Below are positions 10,100-21,115 of a stretch of 64,000 nt of DNA, piece after piece (within the stretch, counting starts at the first letter, position 1; every line of letters starts with the position of its first letter). The notes under the pieces were generated by a model. That model worked only from the letters and a program-made list of their open reading frames with translations. It had not been told where the DNA came from and did no database searches. This DNA comes from Desmodus rotundus. Its lineage: Eukaryota > Chordata > Mammalia > Chiroptera > Phyllostomidae. The translations under genes and the position numbers were made by a program. Where the stretch lies: NCBI RefSeq assembly GCF_022682495.2, contig NC_071392.1:106382896-106446895 (forward strand). The letters are read 5' to 3'.

Positions 10100-11460
10100 C
10101 TATCTCTGTTCCTATTTGTCTAATCAATCATTTATCAGAGCAGGAAAAACACAAAATGCAATGAGTGTTGTTAGGTCAGACTCAAATAGGTATTATTAAA
10201 GGGCTCTTTGATGAGGAAAATGTATTATTTCTTTTTTTAAGAGTGTCTCAAGATTAAAGAAGGCTCTTTTCACGACTTAACATGTGCCTCAAAATTTGAA
10301 CCTTCATCTGAAATATTAAACTACAACCTGTGCCTTTTCTAATTTCCTTCCTAGGTGATCAGGGACAACCCGAGTAATTCACACACAAGCCAAGTTCTAA
10401 TTCCTTGCCTGTTAGGAAGCCACTTGCACTTCAGGGTGCAAAACAGAGATTGCAGACCTATTAATATTTAAGAGCTTGGAGTCTAAGCTAAGAGATAGGC
10501 ATGTAAAACAGGTACCCAATTACAGAACAGATTTTCATAATGTCCAGTGGGAGGTCCATAGAGCCTTACCTGTACGGCCCCTGTCCACCATCCTGGGTGC
10601 CCCCCCACCCCCCCGAACACCAGGGAAGCCAGCTCTGCCTCTGAGGTTGGGGTTTGGAGCTATTGGCACCCCAAGGCGATGCTGGGATTTCCACTCTGCT
10701 TACACAGACTTTTTGCCTGTGGTCATAGTTAACAAAGGCAGCTTGGTGAGGAGGGACAAGATTACCAGTGCAGAAGCCTCATAAATATGAGATGAGACGG
10801 CTGGGATGGAAATGAAAGTTGAGATGCTCAAAAATAAAGCGTGAAAGAGTCCTGGCCCTGTGTAAGAACAGGATTGATCTCTGTACGCTGACAGAATGTA
10901 CGATTTCCCTTCTCTTTACTACAGTGCTTCTGTTTCTATAGAAACCACCAATTTTATAGACAGATCGGCTCTGTGAGGAGGTGTGGGGAGTTCAGTTTGA
11001 AGCCAAGTACCATCAAGGTACAACCCCGGGGAGGGGGAGCTTTCTTCCGTGCTAGCTAACTAGCTCTCCTGGGGATAGTTAATGATTACCAGGCTTGGAA
11101 CCCGTCCCTATTATTATAAGAACACTTGCAGTACTTCTTTCTTTCTGTAGAGCTCCCAAAGATACGGCTAGTTCTAGGGCTCCTAGCGCGTTCTCACGGA
11201 GGACAGCACTGCTCGGCCTCCTTCCTTTCTTCCATTCATTTGTTTATCAGAGACATCCTGATACCTTAGCACCAGACACTGCACCGAGCCCCAGAGGAGT
11301 CCTCGCAATAGTGAGGGAGACAGACAGGCAAACCGATAGCTTTATTTCAGGTCTATCAGAAACGTCTTATTTTTTTTCCCTGGCCAGGGCTCCCTTAATG
11401 AGAAGTGCATGGTGTTGGGTGGATCGCAGGGGTGGTTGGGCAAGGAGAAGCGACTTCTGA
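10100..11460. other. Intron stretch, no repeat recognised
   Basis: Mostly unique-looking sequence. The part 10780-10990 is AT-balanced and free of repeat signatures, so it could be a weakly conserved block. No exon with paired splice sites was seen. Confidence 0.4.
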
Positions 11461-11465
11461 GTGCT

Positions 11466-12000
11466 TCAGTTACGTTTGCTGCCTAACAAGCTGCCCCTGA
11501 GCCCAGCGGTATAAGCTGACAGTGGCTTCATACATTCCTGGCCCCGTGGGTTGGGAATTAGGGCAGCGGAAAGGTTTGTCTCTGCTCCTTAGTGTTGGGG
11601 CGTCAGCCTGGCTCAGTGAGTTTGCTTATTTTGAACACTGGTTCTTCTCCTGGCATGTGCTTGGGCTGCAGTGTCTAAGAGTGGCTCTTCTACCCTCGTG
11701 GCTACGCCTGGCTGGGATGGCTCGAATAACTAGGGGTTAGTGGGCATCATGCTCTGTCACCAGCGGCTTGGGCTTCCTTGCATCATGGCCTTCTCAGGAG
11801 AGTTGACATTCTTTTGTGGCAGTGGATGCAGTGAGGCTTATCATGGCCTAGCCTCAGAAGTCCCAAAGCAATTCATTCACTGCTCTCTGTTGGAAAAACC
11901 AATCATCGGGGCTAGAGCAGATGTAAGGGAGGGGAGGAATAGGCCCTCCCTCTCAGTGGGGGAATGGCATGCGTGTATGGGAGGGAAGGAGTGGGTTGTG
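11466..12000 (-). mobile_element. Old LTR-like interspersed repeat (ERVL-MaLR type?), minus strand
   Basis: TTGCTGCCTAACAAGCTGCC (11477-11496), GGCCCCGTGGGTTGGGAATT and a trailing GGGAATGGCATGCGTGTATG follow the order of a common mammalian LTR-type repeat read in antisense. Name and strand are inferred from the antisense 3'-end phrase. No internal genes. Confidence 0.5.
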
Positions 12001-12334
12001 GACACCTCGGAGATGAGCTTCCTTGCTGAGGCTTCACAGGCTTTTGTTTTCGGGAATGCGGTGGGCCCTAATGGAGGGGAGGCCAGTGTTGTGGTGGGTT
12101 ATTGTCAGGTGTGGATCCAGGAGGAGGGAGGACAGCATGGGGCATGGTCGTGCACCTGGTGAGTGCTCTTGGTCCTGATTTTGAGTCAGGGAGTGTGTTT
12201 CCAGCAGGGTATCCATGTGACAGAGGTCATAGAAATGTCCCCAGACACTTGGGCATGTGGGTGCGATGCTCAGAATAGAATCAGACATGGTAATATAGAC
12301 CTGCAGTCGTTATTCTAGCTGGGGCTGTTAGTTA

Positions 12335-12845
12335 TACATGGCAGACTCCAACCAAAACTGGCGTAAGTGAAGAAGAAGTGTATTGGATCATTTAATTGAA
12401 AAATCCTGGGTTGGGTTCTTCAAGCACAGCTGGATCAAGGCTCTCACGTGCTGTCGTCAGTTCTCCTGGTCTCTCTCTCACCTTTTCATTTGCTTTTCCA
12501 TGAGCTGGTGGAACTGCTTCCCAGGCATGATTTCCTCTTACGGAGGCAAGAGGGCCACAACCTTACAAGCCTAAGATGAGTGGGAAGAGAGACCTGCTCG
12601 TCACCAACCACTCAAAGCCTAGGCCAGACTCGCATTGGGCTGTGTTGGGTCACATGACCATGGACCATTCAGTCTGGCCAGGAGCATGTGGTGTGTCATT
12701 GACCAGCTGTAAGTTAAATGCCCACATCTGAGCCAGGGAGGGATGGGGAGCGGTAGCTCCTCAGAAGATGACCCACGTGTTCTTAGAGACAAATGATGAA
12801 TGGGTAGAGAGCAGCCTGAACGGTACTGCCCTCTCCACATGGCAA
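12335..12845. mobile_element. Old mammalian interspersed repeat, family not assigned
   Basis: AAACTGGCGTAAGTGAAGAA, AAGCACAGCTGGATCAAGGC (12422-12441), TGGGTCACATGACCATGGAC and a terminal CAGCCTGAACGGTACTGCCC follow the order of a widespread ancient mammalian repeat I remember but cannot name. An LTR or a LINE 3' end are both possible. Confidence 0.45.
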
Positions 12846-12944
12846 TTGAGTCCTAGAGAACACGAGAAGGTCTAGGAAGAGAGTGTTACTGAGTGGGAAT
12901 GGGGCCCAGAAACCGAGGGAAGGATGCACCTACAGAAATCAAGT

Positions 12945-13078
12945 GAGATTCACTCCTTCATTCAGCGGATCTGTACTGAGCACCGACTATGTGCCAGACA
13001 CTGTTCTCAGACTGGTGATACGAAAGCAAACAAAACAGACCTAATTTTCTGCCCTCAGGGATCTTACAGCCCAGGTAA
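12945..13078 (-). mobile_element. L2 LINE 3' end, minus strand
   Basis: TTCATTCAGCGGATCTGTAC, ACTATGTGCCAGACACTGTT (12987-13006), AGCAAACAAAACAGACCTAA and GCCCTCAGGGATCTTACAGC are the reverse complement of the L2 3' UTR. Confidence 0.8.
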
Positions 13079-13968
13079 GAATGAAGGGTGGTCACTAGAG
13101 CCAATGACAGAGTGGACACGTGTCGGTGACCTTGGTGAGACGGTTTTGGTGGAGCTCTGGGGAGAGGGGCAGAGTGTGCTGGGCTGGAGAGTGAGCGGAA
13201 CGTGAGATGGTGGGGCAGTCAGTCCTCACAGCTCTTCAAGAAGTCCTCAAGCAGTTTGGTTGTCAGAGGGAGGGGAGGAAAGGGTCTAGGGCTGGAGCGG
13301 ATGAGACATTGGGCAAAATTTGTAGATTGGTGGGTGGTTTGTTTTTTTTAAATGAGAGTGGGCTCTCCCTTTCTGTGAGTATGTTACTTATTCTTCTATA
13401 GCCTCATATATTATGATATCATGTGTGGTCTGGTACCCTGGAAAAGTTGACTCTATTTGTCTATTTTTGCCTGAAGGAGACATAGGTAGGCCCTTGGAGG
13501 AAGAGAGGTAATACCAGAATTTTCTCTGCCCCAAGGGGAAGGACATAGGGGTCCTGCCATCCAAAGAGAGGGGAGGGGGCCCCCATCCCACCTTCCTTTA
13601 GTGGTTCTGCTGCCAGGGGGTGGGGAAGGCTGGGAGGATGCATTTTAACATGCTCAAGTCTCTCCATCCTGAACACAACAAAATAAATAATTCAACCTCC
13701 CTGTGAGTGAGTCTGCATTCTTGATTCTAAATTCCTTCTCTTCCCCCAATGGCTGGCAACAGCAACTTAGGAATGGTGAACTGGGCAGACCCCAGGTAGT
13801 ATGGGGGCAGGGGCTTGGGTAACGTGGATAATTGGCCCCTGAATAATTGGGAGTTGGTTGTAATTAACCAAATTTTTGGAAGCATGGCACAAGAGCTCAT
13901 ACCTATGATTCTCAGGCAACCCCATCAGAAACCTCTTTATAGCTTCTCTTTTTCACCTGACTTTGAAT
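13079..13968. other. Intron stretch, nothing recognised
   Basis: Unique-looking DNA with no exon or repeat that I can name. Confidence 0.4.
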
Positions 13969-14183
13969 CAGTGGTTTTCAGCCAGGGTCTATTTTGCTCC
14001 CCAGGTGACATTAGGAAAGTCTGGGACACATTTGGCTGTCACCACTGGGAAGGGGGGCGCTACTGGCATCTAGTGGGTAGAGGCCAGGATGCTACTAAAC
14101 ATCCTGCTATGTACCAGGCAGCCCTCCCAGGACAAAGAATTCCCTGCTCAAAATGTCAGCAGTGCTGAGGTTGGGAAACCCTG
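13969..14183 (+). mobile_element. hAT-Charlie type MITE, near full length
   Basis: It starts CAGTGGTTTTCAGCCAGGGT and ends GAGGTTGGGAAACCCTG; these termini are imperfect inverted repeats. The interior GCTACTGGCATCTAGTGGGT (14059-14078) is a hallmark of a common MER-type hAT element. Length of about 215 bases matches the full-length MITE. The exact MER name is not assigned. A 15-base T run follows at 14191-14205. Confidence 0.75.
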
Positions 14184-14205
14184 CTGGCTCTTTTTTTTTT
14201 TTTTT

Positions 14206-14924
14206 GTGGTGGAGGGGAGGGGCCATGGTGTTGGTGAAGAGAGAAAGGAAGACGTGATGGAAGAACCGTACAAATACATACAGCACATGATTCTGAGCCC
14301 CGCTAGGGAGTACGGGGTGTTCTGTACTGGGACTGAGTTTTGGCTGGAGAATTCAGTGGTTGTACTTACAGTCACAACTCAGGGCCCTTGTCTGGGGAAG
14401 CGATAACATTCTGACCCTGGGTCACGTGTGTGACGTGCTCTGCTGATGCCACAGTAGGGTCGGACCACAGTCTGTCGTCTCGCAGCTAAAATACAGCAAA
14501 ATTTGAACTCTCAAGGTTGCTTAGGTTTTGGGATTGCTGTACCCCACCCCCCCGCCCAGTAAAAGCAAAATGGCACATACATATTAATGGTTTCTTCTCT
14601 TTATGAGTGCTGGACCTTCCGGGGCTGGGCAGGGCTGGATTCTGGGGTCCCTCGCTGGTCCGGCCCTGCCACCTGACCTGGCACTCCCCAGGGTGAGGTT
14701 CCGGGAGGGGACGTGTTTGGGCTACAGGGCTCTTGCAGAGGGAGAACCTTCCAGGTGAAGATGACTCCGATTCTCCCACTTCTCAGGGGGTCTGGGTAGG
14801 CTGAGAGAAGAGCAGTTGCCAGCTCTGCATTCTCTGTCGTTGCCCCTCACCCGAGGCTCTGGTATCTCTAACTGGCAGGTGGTCAGAACTCCCAGGAACA
14901 CACTCTTCCATGCTCCGGTGTGCA
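14206..14924. other. Intron stretch, nothing recognised
   Basis: GC-moderate unique DNA with a C-rich run near 14542-14557. No repeat or exon recognised. Confidence 0.4.
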
Positions 14925-15238
14925 CGAACCTCTAGAACATTATGCTAAGTGACAGAAACCAGACACGGCGGTCCCATATGATATGATTCCATTTATGTGA
15001 AATGTCCAGGACAGGCAAATCCACAGAGACAGAAAGCCGATCAGTGGTTGCCAGGGCTGGGGGAAGGGGAAAGGGGGTGATTGCTTAATGGGTGGGGGGT
15101 CTTCTTTGGGGGTGGAACTAGATAGAGGTCGTCGCTGCACAGCATCGTGAGAGCACTAACGATTGCCACTGCATTGTACATTTTTGAATGATTAATTTTA
15201 TGTTGAGTGAATTGCACCTTGATTAAAAGAAAAAATAA
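14925..15238 (+). mobile_element. L1M LINE 3' end, plus strand
   Basis: ACATTATGCTAAGTGACAGA (14937-14956), the TGATTCCATTTATGTGA segment, TCAGTGGTTGCCAGGGCTGG (15041-15060), TTGTACATTTTTGAATGATT and an A-rich end reproduce the end of L1M ORF2 and its 3' UTR. It is 5'-truncated. Confidence 0.85.
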
Positions 15239-15439
15239 CCCAATGGACAGAGAGGCCCAGCTGGCCCCTCTCTGGGCTGTAGGCCCTCAGAGCACCCCAG
15301 GGTGTAAGGATGGGTGGGTAGCAGGGGGGAGGGTCTGCCTCCGGGGAGCCAGCCCCTGGGAGGCCCTGCTGGGAGAGCCCTGCCCTGTCGGACACTGGGA
15401 GCAGGGAGCATCTGCCGGGGCTTCGGCTCTTTCATGTTC

Positions 15440-15565
15440 CATTGGAAGTGATAAATGAAGCTTTGCATCTGCTTCACGGCAGATTAGTCCCGGGAGAGGC
15501 AGCAGCGCTCTGGCAGACACATTTAAATCCTCCTCAGTAGCAGCTTCCTGCAGGATATAAAACAG
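15440..15565. other. Candidate conserved noncoding block
   Basis: This segment has no repeat signature and holds GATAAATGAAG, a CAGCAGCGCTCTGG E-box-like stretch, ACATTTAAATC and GGATATAAAACAG. The mixed composition resembles conserved intronic elements. Inference only. Confidence 0.25.
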
Positions 15566-15749
15566 ACTCGGGATGGGGCGCGGTCTGCCAGTGGCTGTTG
15601 TGGGCACAGGGTGGCCAGTAGATGTGGGGGTGCAGAAAACAGACCTTTTTACTCATCCCCTACCCTCTGTGGTCCACCCTGGGGGGGCACATGACGCTTG
15701 CATTTTATCCATCAGCGGTGGTTAGTGGTGACAAAAGTCACACAGCTGT

Positions 15750-15875
15750 CATTTATTGGCTGTGTGACCTTGGACAGATTATTTAACCTCTCTGTTCTCC
15801 AGTTGCCTTATCTGCAAAATGGTGATATAATGCCTGTCCCACAGGAAACCATGAGGCTTAAATGAGCTTGTATAA
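15750..15875 (+). mobile_element. MIR SINE, plus strand
   Basis: TTATTGGCTGTGTGACCTTG (15753-15772), TTTAACCTCTCTGTTCTCCA and TTATCTGCAAAATGGTGATA are the MIR core in sense order. Confidence 0.9.
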
Positions 15876-16062
15876 ATATATGTACTTATGTTTATATATA
15901 GCATGTATATATCACATAAATATATAAATACATTTAACAATACATTCATAATGTCATAATTATGATATATAACATATCAAAACAGATATTTATGATATGT
16001 TTATAATATAGACACCATGTATAATATATGACATGTGTGTAATATGATACACATTGCTCCTT
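15876..16062. repeat. AT-rich low-complexity tract
   Basis: Dense TATATA, ATGATAT and TAATATA words without a clean unit. It may act as a flexible, easily melted region. It lies between a MIR and an L2. Confidence 0.7.
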
Positions 16063-16129
16063 CTACACTGTCTGGCCCACATATGATGATGCTCGTGAAT
16101 ATTCATTTCATTTGTAAAATGATGGAGTG

Positions 16130-16700
16130 GGTTCATTCATTCATAGAGTTTCTTGAGCTCCTACTCTGTGCCAGGCACAGGGACAAAACAGTGACTGTGA
16201 TGAGCATCTTCTCCGCCTTCACGAAGCTTACATGCCAGCGGGGAGATAAAATAGGACATCAAAGACAAACATGATTGCAAATTACAGTAAATACTATGAC
16301 TAAAAACAAGGAAGGAAGTGCTTAAGGTAGAAAATAGCTGAGTGTGGGCTTTCTGTGTGGTGGCTGGGAAAGGCGCCTATAAGGAGATGCTATTTAAACC
16401 GAGACCTGGCCAAAGAGAAGGTGCTGTTCACATGAAGAGTGGGGAGCTTCCAGGTGGAGGGTCCCGCAGGTGCAGAGCCCCTGAGATGGGAGAGGGCTTG
16501 GCCTGTTCAAGGACATGAATGAAGACCAGTAAGGAGGGGGACGGCGGGCAGGAATGTGGCTCCAGACAAGGTTGTAGGAGCAGCGGGCGTGGTCTGCACG
16601 TAGTGAGCTCCTCATGAGCCTTTTCCAGGAGTGTGGATTCTATTCTAAGTTTAAAGGAAAGCCAGTGCAGGGCGGTGGAGTGACTGGGTCCTTGCCGTCT
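16130..16700 (-). mobile_element. L2 LINE 3' region, minus strand
   Basis: It opens with the reversed L2 tail (GTTCATTCATTCATAGAGTT, then ACTCTGTGCCAGGCACAGGG at 16160-16179). It continues in reversed L2 order through AACCGAGACCTGGCCAAAGA, TGCAGAGCCCCTGAGATGGG and GGAAAGCCAGTGCAGGGCGG, which correspond to the region L2 encodes upstream of its 3' UTR. About 570 bases are recognisable. Confidence 0.8.
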
Positions 16701-17426
16701 GCACGCCGCTTTGCTGTTGTTGGCACGCCCCTGCTGTTGAGGGAGAATGTTTGGAGAGCTCGGTGGATACACTGTAAGTTCTTGCACTTGTCCCTGTGAG
16801 GAACAACGACTTGCTTTCCAGTCAGCTTGGGAAGATAGAAGTTCCAGCAGAAGCTCCTTTGAGTCCTCCAGCTCCAAGATCCTAAACTGATATCCCCTCT
16901 GCTCTCCCATTTTTGCTATTTTAGAAAAGCCTTCACAACTCAATGGGTTAACAGTGGGCACAGGGGTGTGGAAGGTGTTTTTGGAGATAGACAGAGCCCA
17001 GGTCCTCCCTGGGCTCCTTATTTTGACTGCTGGCTTTACCCACGAGTGCTTGACCCTCATGAATGAAGTTTAACTCATGACCAGACTCTTCCGGAGCAGA
17101 GGAGGCTTAAATAACTTCAAGGAGGCTTATTGTGTTGAACTCTACGTCGGGGAGATCAGTTGGATGGCTTCAGATCCTTTATGCAGGGGGAAGGAAAGTG
17201 GCGGATTCTGGTCAGGGTAGAGGTTGTACTTCCTATTTTGTCTGCCTGATTTGCATCCTTCCAGAGATCTGAAGCCACTGGGCGGTAGGGGTGCCCTAGG
17301 AGACACCACAGCTGTCCAGCACCTGGTTCTGGGAGGAGGAGAATAAGCTGCAGGGCCTTCAATGGGCAGCATCATGCATGAGGCCAGGACTCCCTGTGCC
17401 TGCTCAGCTCCAGGCATTGGGCAGAA

Positions 17427-17673
17427 GTTTCCAACCTGACCTTGCTGGTGTGGCTCAGTGGATTGAGTGCCAGCCTGCAAATCAAAGGTCACTGGTTCGA
17501 TTCCCAGTCAGCGCACAAGCCTGGGTTGCAGGCCAGGTCCCCAGTTGGGGGTGTGTAAGAGGCAACCAATCACACATGGATGTTTCTCTTCCTCCTTTCT
17601 CCCTCCCTTCCCCTCTCTCTTAGAAATAAATAAATAAAATATTTTAAAAAATAAAAAGAGGTTTCCAACCTGA
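17427..17673 (+). mobile_element. Ves SINE, plus strand, with 13-base TSD
   Basis: The body is 17440-17660. It has the tRNA-like head with A box TGGCTCAGTGGATTGAG (from 17451) and B box GGTTCGATTCC (17494-17504), a unique middle with CCAGGTCCCCAGTTGGGG, a C/T-rich segment and an A-rich tail. The target duplication GTTTCCAACCTGA is exact (17427-17439 and 17661-17673). The exact TSD and clear pol III boxes suggest a comparatively recent insertion. It is not a tRNA gene: no cloverleaf 3' half exists. Confidence 0.95.
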
Positions 17674-18159
17674 AGGCTGTATACCCAGCCACAAGCCAGT
17701 CCCCAAAAGGTCTGGCTTTAGAGCAGTTGGGTCACTTCCAGCAGCTGGTGAGCTCTGATCTTACTGCTCCGGGCTGATGTCCACTGGGTGTCTGGGGAGT
17801 TTGGGGGATACTTTTCACACTCTGATATTTTCCTAACCGTGGTCTTTTTGGCATCCAGGCAACTGGGCTTCTGCCTGCATGGGAGTCTTGGCTGAACCAT
17901 GAAACTCTGTTGAAAGACCTCTATCCCCCTCAAGACATGTTCAGGTTTTGGTCTAAATTAATGGATGTTTGAAATCAATGACATAGAAAACTTCAAGTGA
18001 CAATAAGTCATGAGCCCTTCTCATGAAGAGTGGAAGTGCCGAATATGAAACTCTGCGGATGCCAAGGCCTGCTGCAGAGTTGAACTTGCAATTAACGTAA
18101 GCCTTTCCCCACTCATTCAACAAGCACCTATGGACTCCTGACCATAGTAAGAAAGTAAG

Positions 18160-18350
18160 AGTAGACTTTACTGAGCGTGTTTTACATGCCCGTGAGGACC
18201 AAAATAATCTGTGCATATTATCTCTCAGAATGTTCTATCAGCTTCATGAGGATGGTAGTTTCTAATGTCCTTTTTGGAGGATAAAATAACTGACACTTAG
18301 AAGAGTTGCCCACAGGCTGAAGGTCATTTAGCTACTGCTGGTGGTGATGC
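18160..18350 (-). mobile_element. MIR SINE, minus strand
   Basis: TACTGAGCGTGTTTTACATG, TATTATCTCTCAGAATGTTC, GGAGGATAAAATAACTGACA and the ACAGGCTGAAGGTCATTTAG end follow reversed MIR. Confidence 0.6.
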
Positions 18351-18499
18351 TGCCTATGAGAGTATGAGAGAGCAGGAAAGGGCCCCTTTCATCCTTAGTC
18401 TAGTGCCAAGAGGCAGATTCTAGATAAACACCCAGAGGACTGCAGAAAGGATAAAGGCAATGAGAGCAAAGTCCAATAAGAGGGTGTGGTGGGGGCGCC

Positions 18500-18570
18500 T
18501 AGCCTGTCCTGCTTTGGGTGGGGTTGGTCAGGGAAGGCTTCCGTAGGCAAAGGCCATTTAAGCCTCAGTC
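18500..18570 (-). mobile_element. Short L2 fragment, minus strand
   Basis: TTGGTCAGGGAAGGCTTCCG (18525-18544) and AGGCCATTTAAGCCTCAG match the reversed L2 segment ggtcagggaaggcctc. It is too short to be sure. Confidence 0.4.
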
Positions 18571-19254
18571 CGTTCTCCATCTGGAAGTACCACACCTGGG
18601 TACCGCCATCAGCTTGCACATGCTCTTCTCTGGGAGCCGTGTTCAGGGTGAGTGGACAGATGATCTGTCTTTCCTCTCACTGTCTGGATGTCCCTCTTGT
18701 TTCTTGCCAGCCGTGTGGACATGCCACATCATTTCTACCTGCAGAATGTCTACGGGCTGGGCATCTGCAAATGCTCTGTGATACCTTTGGAATCAAGTCT
18801 CTATTAATTAACTTCTCAGGACAGCGGTTCCTCTTGGGTGGCCTGACTTTTCACTTGGACCACGGCCTGGGTTTCTGCAGCCTGGGTGTCCTTCCTCCTG
18901 GGCTCAGCCCTTTGCTCCTGCCCTCACTTATTGGAGAGAGTTGCATTTGGCTGTTTTCAGTGGGGATAATGACTTCTCAGCTGCCATGCGCGGTGGGTGG
19001 CCTCTTGCATGACATTCCCTAGGTTGTGCCTTTTGATGTTTCAACTACAGGGGCCACTGAAGACAAGGCTAGTTGAGCTCGTCATGCCCAATGTCATATA
19101 GCCTCCCCTTCACAACAGCATACTTTTCTACTTGGAGGCTATTCCCACTTTTACTCACAGTTCTTTCCCTCACTTCAGAGAGTTCATGGCCAAACAGGGA
19201 ATATGAGAGAATAGCCTGTGAGGTTTAAGTCCCATTTCTCTCTGTCTGGGCTCT

Positions 19255-19440
19255 CAAGGAGTGACATCATTAGAGAGTATTTTAGGAAGACTGATCTAGG
19301 GCTCCCATGGACAGGAGGGTACACACACGGAGTGTGGAGACTGGTTAAGAAGCCACAGCAGTCGAACTAGGTCAGGAGGTGTGGGAACAAAAGGAAGGAC
19401 GTGAGTGATATTGTGAGCAGAAGTGGCCGGACTTCCTGAC
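19255..19440 (-). mobile_element. L2 LINE fragment, minus strand
   Basis: GGAGTGACATCATTAGAGAG, TTTAGGAAGACTGATCTAGG, GAGTGTGGAGACTGGTTAAG and CCACAGCAGTCGAACTAGGT follow the reversed L2 ORF2 end. Confidence 0.55.
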
Positions 19441-19554
19441 CCCTTGAACGTACATCTTGAAAAGGCTATAGGGAAGAGGCAAGATGATCTCAGAATTTCT
19501 CTACTACCAGGTACCTTCCATAGGAAGGCAGAGTGAAGAGAGGAAGATTGAGAC

Positions 19555-19710
19555 TACTATTCATTGAGCATCTTGGTCTGGGCCAGGCACTATGTAAAGT
19601 CATTTGCAGGATGACATCTTTCACTCTTAACAACGTTTGAATTTTTGAATCGTCACCTTATTGTACCAATGAGGAAGCTGAGGTTCTTTGAGGTAGAGCT
19701 GTTCCCCCTG
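19555..19710 (-). mobile_element. MIR SINE, minus strand
   Basis: ATTCATTGAGCATCTTGGTC, GCCAGGCACTATGTAAAGTC and AATGAGGAAGCTGAGGTTCT (19669-19688) follow reversed MIR order. Confidence 0.75.
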
Positions 19711-20364
19711 AGTGGGCTTTGAAACTCTTTTCTGAGCTTTTATTTGGGTGAGGGCCTGGTTTACCCAGAAATACCAGTAACATTTATGGGATTTAATGAA
19801 GCTGAAGTAGGACTCAGCAACAGAAATTCTGCTGTTGTGGGGAAACGGACCCAGCTTCAGGAGAAGATATGGGCACGGGGTAGAGGCTTCGTTTTCTGAG
19901 CATCCTTGTGGCCTTCGGGACTCTGTCCTAGGGGATGCCCATCAAGTTCTGGTCTCCTGGTGTCTAGGAGCGAGGTAGGAGATTATCCTTTCACCCACGG
20001 GCGGGTACTGTGCATGTTTTTGCGTATCCTATAGGCCCGACGCTTCGTAGATACTCAGGTGGATGTGTGAGCACTCTTCTTCTGCTTCAACTTTGTCTCT
20101 CATTTCCAGATCTGTCTTGTCTTTATGGACACTTTCTGCCCTTTCATGTTGCTTTTCTGGGTACTCCAGCCCATCACTATTTATTTCTCTTCAAATACAT
20201 GTCCTCTTTGCCCTGGTTATGGCTGTGTGAATCCAACCCACTTCCCCAGGGAGCTTGTGGTCTCTGCCAGGGCAAAGGCTTCTGCCTGACCACTTTACTT
20301 CCCCTGGAGTATCTGGCATGATGCCTCGGGCCTAGAGCTGCAACAGCGCGATACACAGAGTGTG

Positions 20365-20600
20365 CATTTCAGAGGCGAGGAACCTAGATTCAGATTTGGC
20401 TCCATCATTTTGTAAATAGATGACTGTGGGCAAGATATTTTAATGACTTTGGGGCTTTCTTCCTCATTGATAGACCTAAAGTAATAAGTACTATCTCCTG
20501 GGAAGATGCTATTTTAAGAGTAAATCAGATAATTTTATTTTAAAGGCCTGATACCGTGACTGACTCACAGTAGACCGTTGCTAAGTGCGAGTATGTTCTT
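20365..20600 (+). mobile_element. MIR SINE, plus strand
   Basis: GAACCTAGATTCAGATTTGG, GATGACTGTGGGCAAGATAT, TTTCTTCCTCATTGATAG and GGCCTGATACCGTGACTGAC follow MIR from head to 3' arm, almost full length, diverged. Confidence 0.7.
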
Positions 20601-20739
20601 ACGCATTACCTTTCAGAGAGTGACAGTGTGGTGTTGAGAGAGGAGAGAGTTTACTTTTATCTTTCTGTCCCACAGATAGTCCCTCAATGGATAAGAGAGC
20701 ACGCTTGAGTTTTTGTTGGATAGGTAGATGAAGATAAGA

Positions 20740-20998
20740 TAAATTCCTTGCTTTCCAACACTCTTCATTCTCTATCACTCTTGTCTGCCTTTTTTTGAGA
20801 CCTTATTTCTACATGAAATGTTATTTTTTTTACTAGTGATGCCATTTGTTTACTTATTTATTACTTTTCTCGCTTGCTAAAATGTAAGCCTTTTGAGAGC
20901 CAAAATCTTGTCTGATTCACGGCCACTGCCCCCCCTGTTAGTGGGGAAGGTAGCTCATAGTAGGTATCAAGTGCATATTTGATGAGTGAATGAAAAAC
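20740..20998 (+). mobile_element. L2 LINE 3' end, plus strand
   Basis: TTTGTTTACTTATTTATTAC, GCTAAAATGTAAGCCTTTTG (20877-20896), CCAAAATCTTGTCTGATTCA, CTCATAGTAGGTATCAAGTG and GATGAGTGAATGAAAAAC match the L2 3' UTR and tail. Confidence 0.8.
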
Positions 20999-21009
20999 CA
21001 AACCAAAGG

Positions 21010-21115
21010 CTTTAGTTCAATTTGATTAAACAAACACTCTCTCAGCACCAGCTTTGGGCCAAGTGAGGTAAACATTGGATACAGAGATGAATTAAACAAA
21101 CTCTGCTCTCAAGAA
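21010..21115 (-). mobile_element. L2 LINE 3' end fragment, minus strand
   Basis: CAAACACTCTCTCAGCACCA, TTTGGGCCAAGTGAGGTAAA, TGGATACAGAGATGAATTAA and CTGCTCTCAAGAAGG follow reversed L2. It lies tail to tail with the plus-strand L2 end at 20740-20998. Confidence 0.6.

Noticed and set aside
11610..11660. A further Ves SINE, from the phrase CCTGGCTCAGTGAG
   Set aside because: No B box, middle or tail follows; the phrase is part of the older LTR-like repeat at 11466-12000.
16428..17060. 210-codon minus-strand frame
   Set aside because: It overlaps the reversed L2 at 16130-16700 and has no domain signature.
17440..17515. A tRNA gene, because of A and B box sequences
   Set aside because: The boxes belong to the tRNA-derived head of a Ves SINE. 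There is no cloverleaf 3' half, and the element has a SINE tail and a target duplication.
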